A DNA stretch of 29,264 nucleotides from PVC group bacterium (GCA_003565035.1 PXDP01000373.1:1-29264); one strand, 5' to 3'. Shown: positions 1-7,965, numbered from the stretch's first letter. Notes: generated by a model from the sequence alone, not told the origin. Numbers and translations are program-made.

Positions 1-2
1 CC

Positions 3-164
3 GTGGGTTCCGGGGATGACCACCGCTTCACGGGGGCGGGCCTGGTGGGCTCGGCGCTGGTTTACCGCAAGAGCGTGATCCACGCGGCGTTTTTCTCCGT
101 GGGCGGGCCGCAGGATACGGGGCTGATGGTCACTTCCTCGCGCAGGATGAGATACAGAAAATAG
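3..164 (+). pseudogene. C-terminal fragment of an ARPP-1/DUF6569-like protein, 3' end at IS30 junction
   Basis: This frame is open from the window edge to a TAG at 162-164 and encodes about 53 residues. It contains GSGDDHRF, then GSALVYRKSVIHAAFF, which resembles the C-terminal end of ARPP-1 (DUF6569) proteins, where a G-S-A-L-V strand is followed by V-I-H-x-A-x-F. The function of that family is not established. The stop codon lies at the outer edge of the adjacent IS30 element, so the last residues and the stop may come from the insertion rather than the original gene. The upstream part is outside the window, so whether the gene is truly broken cannot be decided here. The family call rests on a short motif only. 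Confidence 0.45.
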
Positions 165-197
165 GGACAGTGTAAATTCAAATAGCTAGTGCAACAC
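162..197 (+). repeat. Left inverted repeat of the IS30 element
   Basis: The sequence tagggacagtgtaaattcaa, followed by a spacer and agtgcaacac, matches the reverse complement of 1214-1250 with a few mismatches and one single-base gap. It lies just upstream of the transposase ribosome-binding site. Confidence 0.75.
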
Positions 198-234
198 CTT
201 GCTCCTGTATAATAGCAGGAAAAAGGAGTTGCCG

Positions 235-1233
235 ATGTCCCGATATCACCGATTAACCAGCGCTGAACGCGAGGAGATCAGCCTTGGCCTGGCCGCGGGG
301 TTCAGTCAGCGCAACATTGCTCTTTCTCTGGGTCGCAACCCCGGCACCATCTCCCGCGAGATAAAGCGCAACAGCGGTAAAGAATCCGTTTACAGGGCCG
401 TACAGGCTCAAGCAGGCTCTGAGCGCAGACAGCACGGTAAAGCAATCCGCAAGCTTGAAGCCTGTACACCGCTAAGAGAGGCCGTTATTCGGCATCTCAG
501 ACAAAGGTGGTCACCGGAACAGATTGCCAAAAGACTGCCAATCCTGTATCCTGATGACATGAACATGCGAGTCTCGCACGAGACAATTTACCAGTACGTG
601 TATGTGCTGCCGCGCGGCCAGTTGCGCCGCGAGCTGACCAGGTGTTTAAGGCATCATCACACGCATCGCCGCGCAAAAAACAAAGTCCGGCAGAAATCAC
701 GCCCGATACAGGACTTTATCAGCATCGAGGAGCGTCCCGCCGAGGTGGCCGAGCGTACAGTCCCCGGCCACTGGGAAGGCGACCTGCTGGCAGGGCGCAG
801 TAACCGCTCGGCCCTGGGAATACTGGTGGAGCGGACGGCGCGCATGACGCTGCTGGTGCCGCTTAAAAACAAGGACGCCATGTCGGTCCGCAACGCATTC
901 GCGAGAGAGTTTAAAACAATCCCGGAGGGCCTCAAGCACACCTTGACGTACGACAATGGCCAGGAGATGGCCCAGCATAAACTCTTTACAAAGAGCACCA
1001 GGATACAGGTGTATTTTGCCCATCCGCACTCGCCCTGGGAGCGCGGAACCAATGAAAACACGAATTCACTGGTTCGCCAGTTCTTCCCGAAAGGTACGGA
1101 TTTCTCAAAAGTATCCAGGAGAACTATCAAAAAAGTCCAAAATATGTTGAACGACCGGCCCAGAAAATCACTGGGCTTTTATACACCACACGAGGTCTTC
1201 AGTAAACTGGTTCGTGTTGCACTGGAGAATTGA
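235..1233 (+). CDS. IS30-family transposase
   Basis: This 332-residue DDE transposase cuts and joins the ends of the surrounding element. The N-terminus (SRYHRLTSAEREEI) starts a helix-turn-helix region with the family's typical R-N-I-A-x-x-L-G-R-x-P-x-T-I-S-R-E segment at about residues 29-50, which binds the terminal repeats. The catalytic triad is visible: Asp183 in HWEGDLL, Asp240 in TYDNGQE and Glu274 in WERGTNEN, giving the D-D-33-E spacing expected of IS30. The ATG at 235 is chosen because AAGGAG lies at 223-228; an in-frame TTG at 199 would put the start inside the left repeat. No frameshift or internal stop is present. Confidence 0.95.
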   Translation: MSRYHRLTSAEREEISLGLAAGFSQRNIALSLGRNPGTISREIKRNSGKESVYRAVQAQAGSERRQHGKAIRKLEACTPLREAVIRHLRQRWSPEQIAKRLPILYPDDMNMRVSHETIYQYVYVLPRGQLRRELTRCLRHHHTHRRAKNKVRQKSRPIQDFISIEERPAEVAERTVPGHWEGDLLAGRSNRSALGILVERTARMTLLVPLKNKDAMSVRNAFAREFKTIPEGLKHTLTYDNGQEMAQHKLFTKSTRIQVYFAHPHSPWERGTNENTNSLVRQFFPKGTDFSKVSRRTIKKVQNMLNDRPRKSLGFYTPHEVFSKLVRVALEN

Positions 1234-1250
1234 ATCTACACAGTCACCTA
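1214..1250 (-). repeat. Right inverted repeat of the IS30 element
   Basis: The sequence gtgttgcact, a spacer, then ttgaatctacacagtcaccta is the imperfect reverse complement of 162-197. The inner part overlaps the last codons and stop of the transposase gene, as is common in compact IS30 elements. Confidence 0.75.
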
Positions 1251-1269
1251 TTTTTCGCCGAAAGTCTCT

Positions 1270-1301
1270 CGCCCCCTCACCCTAACCCCCGCCTGCGGCG
1301 G
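1270..1301. repeat. REP-like fragment with CCGCC/GGCGG hairpin
   Basis: A C-rich stretch containing CCCTCACCCTAACCCCC is followed by a perfect 5-bp stem, CCGCC (1289-1293) and GGCGG (1297-1301), around a TGC loop. The CCCTCACCCTAACCC string resembles a dispersed intergenic repeat seen in many bacterial genomes. Only one copy is in this window, so its repeat status is inferred. Confidence 0.3.
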
Positions 1302-1375
1302 ACAAGCTCCGTGCTCTCCGTGGTTATCCTCTTCATAAACCGTTTTCTTTCATATCTTTCAAAACCATACACGAT

Positions 1376-1505
1376 TTTTTATATCATCTTCCCCTCCCCC
1401 AATCCGCACTCCCTTCGTAACATCCGTTGTCCGGCGAAGCTATCCGTTGGATTTACTTTTTCAAACCATCCGCGTACTTGCGGTGCCCTTTTTATATCAT
1501 CTTCC
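1376..1505 (+). repeat. Pair of 17-bp direct repeats (tttttatatcatcttcc)
   Basis: Identical 17-mers lie at 1376-1392 and 1489-1505, 113 bp apart. Each is preceded by a related TTTCAAA(A)CCAT motif, so a longer unit appears to have been duplicated and then diverged. The second copy ends in a short TCTTCC-tct-GGAAGA hairpin (1500-1514). Function is unknown. Confidence 0.5.
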
Positions 1506-1763
1506 TCTGGAAGATTCTAATGTACGAGTATTGCCCAGTAGGATTTATGTGTAAAGGGTAGGGCAAGCGGGGCGGTGACGTGGATATGAACGTGCATTCC
1601 TCTAAACGACAGACTGGTTGGCTCTACCTCACAATACGCATTTGAATCTGCGATCTGTTTCGAGACACTAAACCTTCAAACTGAGGTCTGGAGGTCAGAA
1701 AACCGGCCCTGCATTCGAAAAAAAACTTGCACTCTCATACCCGACTTGTAAAAAAGCAAATAA

Positions 1764-1797
1764 CGTCAAAATGTTTAGAACCTGTTAAAGGTTGACG
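1764..1797. promoter_or_regulatory. Candidate operator dyad upstream of module A promoter
   Basis: CGTCAA (1764-1769) is mirrored by TTGACG (1792-1797), and an inner pair TTTA (1774-1777) and TAAA (1786-1789) lies between them. The spacings on the two sides are 4 and 2 bases, so the symmetry is close but not exact. It ends 18 bp before the predicted -35 box, a reasonable place for a dimeric regulator. No regulator family can be named from the sequence. Confidence 0.3.
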
Positions 1798-1815
1798 CAT
1801 TTCTTTGCTACATTT

Positions 1816-1845
1816 TTGTAAACGACTAAAAATAACCTGTATATT
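1816..1845 (+). promoter_or_regulatory. Predicted sigma70-type promoter for module A
   Basis: A -35 box TTGTAA (1816-1821) and a -10 box TATATT (1840-1845) are separated by 18 bp, in an AT-rich stretch. Transcription would begin near 1852 and give a leader of about 85 bases before the ATG at 1938. Confidence 0.45.
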
Positions 1846-1937
1846 CTCTTGTACCCTACCGAAGAACCCTCTAAACTTTAAGCATCCTCTGTAAATATTG
1901 CGCTAAAAAGTCATCCCTTGAAACAGGAAACCCGTTC

Positions 1938-3233
1938 ATGAAACCCTCCATTTTTATTCCAGTCTTGATCCTGAGCACATGGGCAGGCTCACAGATTCAG
2001 GCCCAGCCCGGCTCCGGGATCCGCGTTGGTGAGCAGACCGTATTTTCTCCGGCCGTGAATGCCAGCATGAACTGGAACAACAATGTCAATCTGAGGCGCC
2101 GCGCGGTTTCGGACGGTGGCGAGGTTTTGGACGAACGGGATTCTGATGTGTTTGTTTCGGCGCAATATTCTCTATCATTCCGGCGCTGGAGTGATCAACT
2201 TCAATCCAATGGACGAATTTGGTACAGCGACCGCTGGTATGATCAAAACACAAATCTGGACCGCGACACCTATGGTGCATCCGGTGGCTTGTTCTGGGCC
2301 AATCCCGGTGCCTCTTCGGATATCAGTTGGAATATTTCGTTTCAGCGGGCGGTAGACCGAACGGAGTTGAACGAGGGGTTTATCGGGGACACGGAAGAAA
2401 CCGAGGAACTCGAAAACGTGGCCGAGCGGGTGGAACGCGACGAAATCCGCAGTAACATCCGGCTCGGGCAAAAACTCAGTGACACGATCCGGGGTTCGCT
2501 TAGTTATCATTTTACGGACATCCGCTACAATGAGGAACGTTTCAATGACCGAATCAGTCATTTGATCAGCGGCCAGCTCAGCTATCAGTGGACCGACAAA
2601 ACCAGACCTTATCTGCGGGCGGGTATCGGGCTGGATGATGACGAGGGCTTGGATGGGTATGCGGAAAAACCGTTTTATATGGTGGGTGTCAGTCACCGGG
2701 CCACGGACAAGCTGAATTTCGATATTTCCGTGGGCTATGAGGAATTTACCCGCAAGCCTTTGGAGTTTCGCCCGACCTTCAACGAAGAGAATGACGTTGA
2801 GGTGCTTCCCGGGGAAAGACTCCGAAACAGCAATATTAAGTTCATTGCCAATGTGAATTATGCGGCCACACCAAAATCCAGGCTGAATTTCAGTGCCCGG
2901 AACGGCTATGGTTCGGTAGCCTCCCCGGGCAGCAGCTCCCGCGAAGAGCTGTCCTTCTCGGCGGCCCTGAACCACCAAACCACCCGCCAGCTCAGTCAAC
3001 GCTTCTCGGTCGCCTGGCGCGAAGATAATTATCTGACCCCTCTCCCGGCCCGCGGAGAAGAATTTGATGAATTGAAAGAAACGATTTGGTATCAGTACAA
3101 CCTGAGCTATCAGACCGTTCGTCCCTGGCTCAGCCTCTTCGGCAACATCAGTTATGAAGACGGAAGCAGCCGTATCCCCGGGGACAGCTATACTGAAACG
3201 CAAATCACCGTCGGCTTAACCGCCCGGTACTAA
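1938..3233 (+). CDS. Outer-membrane beta-barrel protein, polysaccharide module A
   Basis: This 431-residue protein has a signal peptide (hydrophobic residues 4-17, likely cleavage after Ala22 in QIQA-Q). The mature chain is built of alternating amphipathic strands rich in Tyr, Trp, Asn, Asp and Arg, and ends in an aromatic residue (LTARY), which is the usual recognition signal for outer-membrane barrels. It resembles the BBP2/PF10082-type barrels found beside Wzc and Wza genes. In such clusters the barrel is thought to be the pore through which the polymer leaves the cell; that role is inferred here from context. The ribosome-binding site CAGGAAA precedes the ATG. It is the first gene of module A and is followed after 32 bp by the exported polyproline protein. 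It is similar in type to the barrel of module B but not obviously a recent copy. Confidence 0.75.
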   Translation: MKPSIFIPVLILSTWAGSQIQAQPGSGIRVGEQTVFSPAVNASMNWNNNVNLRRRAVSDGGEVLDERDSDVFVSAQYSLSFRRWSDQLQSNGRIWYSDRWYDQNTNLDRDTYGASGGLFWANPGASSDISWNISFQRAVDRTELNEGFIGDTEETEELENVAERVERDEIRSNIRLGQKLSDTIRGSLSYHFTDIRYNEERFNDRISHLISGQLSYQWTDKTRPYLRAGIGLDDDEGLDGYAEKPFYMVGVSHRATDKLNFDISVGYEEFTRKPLEFRPTFNEENDVEVLPGERLRNSNIKFIANVNYAATPKSRLNFSARNGYGSVASPGSSSREELSFSAALNHQTTRQLSQRFSVAWREDNYLTPLPARGEEFDELKETIWYQYNLSYQTVRPWLSLFGNISYEDGSSRIPGDSYTETQITVGLTARY

Positions 3234-3265
3234 ATTTTTCCTGTTCGATTCCCCGGAGATTCCCA

Positions 3266-3892
3266 ATGAAACATACCCGTAAAACTGCCTTGCTCCTCTG
3301 CTTTTTCAGTTGCCTTTCGGCACTGACGCTCCGTGCGCACACGCCGCCGTCGGACCGCCAAATCACCCAGGCACTGGCCAATCCGGCCATGGTGCGTTCC
3401 CTCATTGTGAGAGCAAGCCCTGTGGAGGCTGGTGAGGTGCTGCTTCGGTTGCTTCGGCGTATTGCCGTCAGTGACGTGGCACAAAGCCAAAAAAATTTCC
3501 TGGCCTCTTATTACAGTGCGCGCATCGCCTTCCTCCTGGGACATGAGGCCGGAGAAATGGCCCGATGGCTGATTCCGCAAGTCCCCGAAGAATTGCTGCC
3601 CGCCGTTTGGGCCGGTCTATCCGTCGGCGGGCAGGGTTCCGCCACCACCATGGATACGCTTCGGGAATTGGCCGGGGACGATGCGCTCCTGCTGCAGGCG
3701 GTCAATGCGCCGAATATTCCCCTGTCCGACCCAGTCTACAATCAGCTCCTGATTTCTCTGGGCGCCTCCCAAAGCCTGCCGCCGGTGGTGACGGATTCTC
3801 TGCCCCCGCCTATCCCCGTCGGGGATGCGCCCCCGCCTCCCCCGCCGCCGCCTCCGCCGCCGATTCCTGAACCTTACGACGGTCAAAGCTAA
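3266..3892 (+). CDS. Exported hypothetical protein with polyproline C-terminal tail
   Basis: This protein has 208 residues. An N-terminal signal peptide (RKTALLLCFFSCLSALTL, likely cleaved after Ala24) points to the periplasm. Residues of about 30-165 look alpha-helical, and the C-terminus is Pro-rich, with eleven consecutive prolines at about residues 189-199 before IPEPYDGQS. No family is recognised. A clear GGAG lies about 9 bases before the ATG. The gene sits between the barrel and the ligase/polymerase genes (6 bases to the next start), so it is probably an accessory factor of polysaccharide export. A flexible polyproline stretch could span the periplasm or bind a partner, but that is speculation. 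Translation of such a run normally needs elongation factor P. Confidence 0.7.
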   Translation: MKHTRKTALLLCFFSCLSALTLRAHTPPSDRQITQALANPAMVRSLIVRASPVEAGEVLLRLLRRIAVSDVAQSQKNFLASYYSARIAFLLGHEAGEMARWLIPQVPEELLPAVWAGLSVGGQGSATTMDTLRELAGDDALLLQAVNAPNIPLSDPVYNQLLISLGASQSLPPVVTDSLPPPIPVGDAPPPPPPPPPPPIPEPYDGQS

Positions 3893-3898
3893 ATCCCC

Positions 3899-5467
3899 GT
3901 GAACGGTTCTTTGGCTGCAAGCCCGTCCTCTGTGAAAACACGTCGGGCTTTTTCGTTCCCTTCCCGTCTGACAAGCCGGCTTTTGCTGTCGGGCTTTCTT
4001 CCACTTCTCTTTGTGCCGGTCTGGATGAACGCGGGGACCTTTCCCGCTTGGCAGGGCACGTTTATTCCCCTCAGTCTCTGGGCCTGGCTCTGCTTCTGGA
4101 TCGCTCCGGCAACCGAACGTTTCCCCTCCAGAAGGGAACGACTGCGGGCTTTGCTGCGCTCCCCCGCGTTTTGGGGCGCGGCCGGATTTATGATTCTGCT
4201 GGGCATTCAGGCCTGGAACAGCGGGCGTATGCGGATCTTTGATTTTGATACCGGTCGCTGGGGATACAGCGCCCCGCCCCATCCCCGGCTTCCCTGGGCC
4301 TTTACACAGGGGGATGCGCTGGAAATGATCCGCTGGTTTATACCGGTTTTCAGCGTGTTTCTGATCTTTCGTCATGCAAAACCACTTTCGGACAGTCCCG
4401 TATTCACCCGGTTTCTCCTAATCAATTGTACGCTGAACGCCATTCTGGCCCTGGTTCATCAATTCGCCGGATGGGAAAAGATGTATGACTTCTGGGGCAT
4501 GGGAGAGTTCTGGGGCATTTCCCGGAATTCCGGACGGGACACCTTCGGCAGTTTTGGCTATCCGAATCATGGTGCCACGTTTTTTATTCTGGTCTTTTCA
4601 TTCGCCCTGGGTCTCTTCCTGCGTGAATTGCTCCGCGACCGCAGTGAACGGCGTCTTCCGGCCCTTTTGACATTTGCGGTCCTCGCGCTGCTCTTTTTTT
4701 TCACCGCGCAGTTCAGTGCCAGCCGTGCCGGGATCCTCGGCGTCTGGCTTGTGCTGATCCTGAACCTGGGCATCCTGGCGGCCATCGGTTGGCCCCGGGC
4801 TCACCCGGTTCAACGCTTCTACGCGCTGTTTGGCATCCTTCTCACCCTGGGGGTGCTGATCGCGGGGTTCCGGATGTTCGCGCAGCCGGTCCATTTGCGG
4901 GAATTCGCCTCCGCCACGTCGAATCTGGACGCGGGACGGGAAATTTCCGCCCGTCTTTTTCAAGTGGAGTCCGCCTGGGCGATTTGGAAAGACCATCCCT
5001 GGTTCGGCACTGGAGGCTGGGGGTACAAATATCTTGTAGGCAATTATCTCGCTCCGGAACATTGGGGCCTTCTCAGAAGAGGCACCGCAAATGTGCACAA
5101 TGATTTTTTTCAGTTTCTCTGCGAATTCGGACTGGTGGGGATGAGCTTTTTGGGGCTTGTCTTTCTTCCTGCCGCCCGGAATCTCCTTCGCGATTTCCGT
5201 TTTCCTCCGCATGATGACCGGAGTTTTTGGGGGGATCCGGTTCGCTTTAGTCTCGGATGCGGGCTGCTTCTGATGATAGCCCACAGCATGATCGACCTGC
5301 CCTTTCGAAGTCCGGCAGTTTTCGCCCATGGTGCGCTGTTTCTTCTGCTGGCCGGCCGCACCGCCGGACACCGTGCGGTTTGGACCGAAAAAATTAACTG
5401 GGAAAAGCTCACTCCGCCGCTGATTCGACACGAGAAATCTCCTGCCAAAGGAAACCGGAAATCCTGA
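3899..5467 (+). CDS. O-antigen ligase / Wzy-type polymerase family membrane protein (module A)
   Basis: This polytopic inner-membrane protein has 522 residues and about 10-12 hydrophobic segments. It carries the hallmarks of the PF04932 (Wzy_C) family: an SASRAGILG motif at about residues 274-282, and a large periplasmic loop ending in NVHNDFFQFLCEFGLVG at about 398-414, with the conserved His-Asn-Asp. Members either polymerise lipid-linked repeat units or transfer the finished chain to an acceptor; which reaction applies cannot be told from sequence. The GTG at 3899 is the earliest start, 6 bases after the previous stop, without a strong ribosome-binding site, so translation is probably coupled; a second GTG about 33 bases later is possible. 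It lies in an operon with the barrel and kinase genes. Confidence 0.85.
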   Translation: MNGSLAASPSSVKTRRAFSFPSRLTSRLLLSGFLPLLFVPVWMNAGTFPAWQGTFIPLSLWAWLCFWIAPATERFPSRRERLRALLRSPAFWGAAGFMILLGIQAWNSGRMRIFDFDTGRWGYSAPPHPRLPWAFTQGDALEMIRWFIPVFSVFLIFRHAKPLSDSPVFTRFLLINCTLNAILALVHQFAGWEKMYDFWGMGEFWGISRNSGRDTFGSFGYPNHGATFFILVFSFALGLFLRELLRDRSERRLPALLTFAVLALLFFFTAQFSASRAGILGVWLVLILNLGILAAIGWPRAHPVQRFYALFGILLTLGVLIAGFRMFAQPVHLREFASATSNLDAGREISARLFQVESAWAIWKDHPWFGTGGWGYKYLVGNYLAPEHWGLLRRGTANVHNDFFQFLCEFGLVGMSFLGLVFLPAARNLLRDFRFPPHDDRSFWGDPVRFSLGCGLLLMIAHSMIDLPFRSPAVFAHGALFLLLAGRTAGHRAVWTEKINWEKLTPPLIRHEKSPAKGNRKS

Positions 5468-5535
5468 TCTTTCTTGTTTACTTTCCCCCCTTCACGTTGC
5501 ATATACTTTGACAAAACAACACGTCTGGAACTCTT

Positions 5536-7965
5536 ATGGCCAACAACCAAAACCCGTATGCCGATTACAACCTGAATCAGGGCGAATACCCCGCCGCCCG
5601 GCTCGTGCAGCCCGCCTATATTCCACCGGTATCTTCCGGGTATATTCCCCAGGGGCAGGCCCCCTACCCCGGGTCTTCCTCCTACGGCTATCTCCCCGGG
5701 CCGAATCAATACGGCTACGGATATACCTCCGGTGCCTATGGGTACGGATACGGGGATCAAGCCGCAGAATTCCTCTCTCCACGGCGCCTCCTGAAGGTCG
5801 TCAAACGCCGCTGGTTCATGATTTTGCTTTTAACTATTTTCGGTGCGGCCGGGGCATTTCTGTACTACTGGAGAACCGATCGTGTTTTTCAGGCTACGGC
5901 CCTGATTGAAATGAGCGTACGGGGTCCCCGTATTCTGACCGATGTGGTCCGTCAGGATCTCGGGCGCAGTGAGGAGGTCTTTAATACACGTCTGGGCAGG
6001 CTGAGGGGAAATCGATTCGGTGTTTTAGCTGAAGAACGCTTTGGATTGCTCTGGGATGCGCATGGTCGTCCTGTCGCCGGGGAGGACCGTCCCAATTTCG
6101 CCAGGATTTCCTATAATATGATGAGATCGTCGCGTTTGGTCCAAATTCAGGCCCGGTCAAACGATCCGCTCGTTGCCGCCATTTCCGCCAATGCCGCCGC
6201 TGAAGCCGCAGAGACCTTCTTCCAGCAGGAAAACCGTGAGCTGTCCGACGCCGCCGTCGAATGGCTGAACCGTCAGGCCGAAGTGCAAAAAGCACAGGTT
6301 AACCGCACGGACGACGCACTGCTGGCCTTCCGGACAGAGAACCGCCTGGACACATTAAGAGCTCAGCAGGAGGCCGACCGAATGGCCCTCCTCTCCCTGA
6401 ACCAATCCCTGGTGCAAACGAATGGAGAATTGCTGCGGACCCGGGAACTTTTGGACACGGTCAACAATATCAACATCAATGAAATTGATGATTTGGAAAT
6501 CCCCATCCCTCTTCCCAACCGGGATCGGATTATCTCCAGCATTCAGGCGCACCGCGCCGCCCGGGCAAACCGTGAACTGCTTCTGGAACGCTTCACCGAG
6601 CGCCATCCCACGGTGCAGGAGGTTGACTTCCGCATTCAGGAACTGACCGAAGACATTCACCGGGAAATCGCCTCCGCGCAGGGAACCTTCCAGCAGCAGA
6701 TCCGAATTATTGAAGGTCAGCGAAACGCGGTGATTGCTGAAATCGAAAATTCCCGCGAGGTGGTATCCCGTCAGGAACTCAGAATCGTGGAACGGATGTC
6801 CCGGCTGGGGACACTGGAACGGGAGCGTGAAGCCGCCGAAATGGCCTATAAAAGTGTTTTGAGCCGCATTGAGGAGGCCCGTCTTGCCGCCGATGAAGAC
6901 ACCGCCACCCTGAAAGTTGTCGAACGGGCAATCCGTCCCAACACACCTGTACACCCCAGACTCCTCGCCATTCTCCCTGTGGGCATTGCCGGAGGACTGG
7001 CCCTTGGGTTTCTGCTCGCCCTCGGCGCTGAAGCCATGGAGGACCGTATCTTCTCGATTGCCGAACTGGAGGCAAATATTTCCAGTCGCATTATCGGCAT
7101 TGTTCCGCATATCAGTGGCGGTAAACGTGCCGATTTGGCGATGATCTCGATGAATCAGAAGTTTGGTCAGGTCGCGGAGGCCTTCAATGCCATCCGGGTA
7201 ATTCTGGATCATATTAACCTCACCCGGCAACGGCGTCTGAAAAAAGAAGGTGTTGTATCTCCGGGCGCACAGGTCGTTATGTTCTGCTCCGCCTCCCCCA
7301 GTGAAGGGAAAACCGTCAGTGCAACCAACGTGGCGATTACCTCCGCCCGCGCCGGACAGAAAACACTCCTCATCGACTGCGATATGCGCCGCCCCCGTTT
7401 GGCCAAGGTTTTTGAAGAGGCGATTAAAAGTACCGAAGAAAATCCCGAAAAATACTCACTTCTTCACCATCTCTCCACTGTGGGCGGCAGTAATTTTGAA
7501 GAGATTCTTCTTCCCGGTCCGGTGGAGCATCTGGACTTGATGGCCTCCCTGTCCTCGACAGAAATCAATCCCGCTGACCTGCTCAGCGGTGCCAAGATTC
7601 AAAATCTGATTTCCTGGGCCCGCCAGCACTACGACCGGGTAATTATCGATACGCCACCGATCGGCATCATTTCCGACGGTCTGGTGATCGCGGGTCTGTC
7701 CGACGGGGTCGTTGTCGTATGCCGCAGTGCGCAAACCCGTCACCGCGCTCTGCGACACGTGCTGATGCAGTTCAAAGGGGTTGGCTGCTCGGTTCTGGGA
7801 ATCATCGTCAACGACTTCAACATGCGCAAGGTGCACGAGCCGCTGGATGTCCATTACCGTGATTTTTCAGAGACATACTCCAAGGCGGGTTATGAGACCA
7901 AAGGAAGTGCTCCGGCAAAAGAGGCGGAGTCTCTGAAAGCCACCGCGTCTCTGAAGGACGAATAA
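5536..7965 (+). CDS. Wzc-like polysaccharide co-polymerase / BY-kinase with Tyr-rich N-terminal tail (module A)
   Basis: This is an 809-residue inner-membrane protein. Residues 1-76 form a low-complexity tail with 14 tyrosines among Gly, Pro and Ser. A Wzz-type region follows, with its first membrane segment at about 95-113, a long periplasmic coiled-coil region at about 200-460, and a second membrane segment at about 475-500. The cytoplasmic BY-kinase domain has Walker A (SPSEGKT, about 585-591), Walker A' (LLIDCDMRRPR, about 611-621) and Walker B (VIIDTPP, about 702-708). Such proteins control chain length and autophosphorylate on a C-terminal Tyr cluster. Here the C-terminus has only three scattered tyrosines, and the usual E-x2-R-x2-R activation motif reads EAFNAIR, lacking the first Arg. 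The Tyr-rich part has moved, or been added, to the N-terminus, which also faces the cytoplasm. It is the last gene of module A and converges on proC. Confidence 0.9.
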   Translation: MANNQNPYADYNLNQGEYPAARLVQPAYIPPVSSGYIPQGQAPYPGSSSYGYLPGPNQYGYGYTSGAYGYGYGDQAAEFLSPRRLLKVVKRRWFMILLLTIFGAAGAFLYYWRTDRVFQATALIEMSVRGPRILTDVVRQDLGRSEEVFNTRLGRLRGNRFGVLAEERFGLLWDAHGRPVAGEDRPNFARISYNMMRSSRLVQIQARSNDPLVAAISANAAAEAAETFFQQENRELSDAAVEWLNRQAEVQKAQVNRTDDALLAFRTENRLDTLRAQQEADRMALLSLNQSLVQTNGELLRTRELLDTVNNININEIDDLEIPIPLPNRDRIISSIQAHRAARANRELLLERFTERHPTVQEVDFRIQELTEDIHREIASAQGTFQQQIRIIEGQRNAVIAEIENSREVVSRQELRIVERMSRLGTLEREREAAEMAYKSVLSRIEEARLAADEDTATLKVVERAIRPNTPVHPRLLAILPVGIAGGLALGFLLALGAEAMEDRIFSIAELEANISSRIIGIVPHISGGKRADLAMISMNQKFGQVAEAFNAIRVILDHINLTRQRRLKKEGVVSPGAQVVMFCSASPSEGKTVSATNVAITSARAGQKTLLIDCDMRRPRLAKVFEEAIKSTEENPEKYSLLHHLSTVGGSNFEEILLPGPVEHLDLMASLSSTEINPADLLSGAKIQNLISWARQHYDRVIIDTPPIGIISDGLVIAGLSDGVVVVCRSAQTRHRALRHVLMQFKGVGCSVLGIIVNDFNMRKVHEPLDVHYRDFSETYSKAGYETKGSAPAKEAESLKATASLKDE

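Larger units (their letters stand above)
162..1250 (+). mobile_element. IS30-family insertion sequence, apparently complete
   Basis: A single intact transposase gene is flanked by imperfect inverted repeats of about 36 bp (left 162-197, right 1214-1250). The outer arms share the pattern TAGG-x-GACagTGTA-ATTCAA and the inner arms share AGTGCAACAC. The total length of about 1.09 kb and the one-gene layout are typical of IS30. The exact outer ends and the short target duplication are uncertain, because A/T-rich sequence (gaaaatagg and its complement) extends beyond both repeats. The element is probably still able to move. Confidence 0.85.
1234..1937. other. Non-coding AT-rich region between the IS30 element and module A
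   Basis: No convincing gene is present in these 704 bases. The open frames found here lack ribosome-binding sites and have a composition unlike proteins. The segment holds, in order, the IS30 right end, a GC-rich REP-like fragment (1270-1301), a duplicated 17-bp motif (1376-1392 and 1489-1505), an inverted repeat (1764-1797) and a promoter (1816-1845) for the polysaccharide genes. Between about 1510 and 1760 nothing recognisable was seen. Confidence 0.7.

Noticed and set aside
1230..1520. 96-residue open frame on the plus strand after the IS
   Set aside because: Its translation looks like read-through of a REP-like repeat and AT-rich DNA, with no ribosome-binding site and no protein-like pattern.
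1764..1797. Possible riboswitch or small RNA in the leader of module A
   Set aside because: Only short arms were found, and they lie upstream of the predicted transcription start; a DNA operator is the simpler reading.
2175..3203. 342-residue open frame on the minus strand
   Set aside because: It lies entirely within the module A barrel gene, which has a signal peptide and barrel pattern; this frame has neither a ribosome-binding site nor a recognisable domain.
3617..4375. 252-residue open frame on the minus strand
   Set aside because: It overlaps two well-supported plus-strand genes and its product is low-complexity and basic, as expected of an antisense shadow.
5474..5507. Promoter ahead of the module A kinase (TTGTTT and TATACT)
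   Set aside because: The spacing of 22 bp is too long for a normal sigma70 promoter, so the gene is taken as part of the operon.
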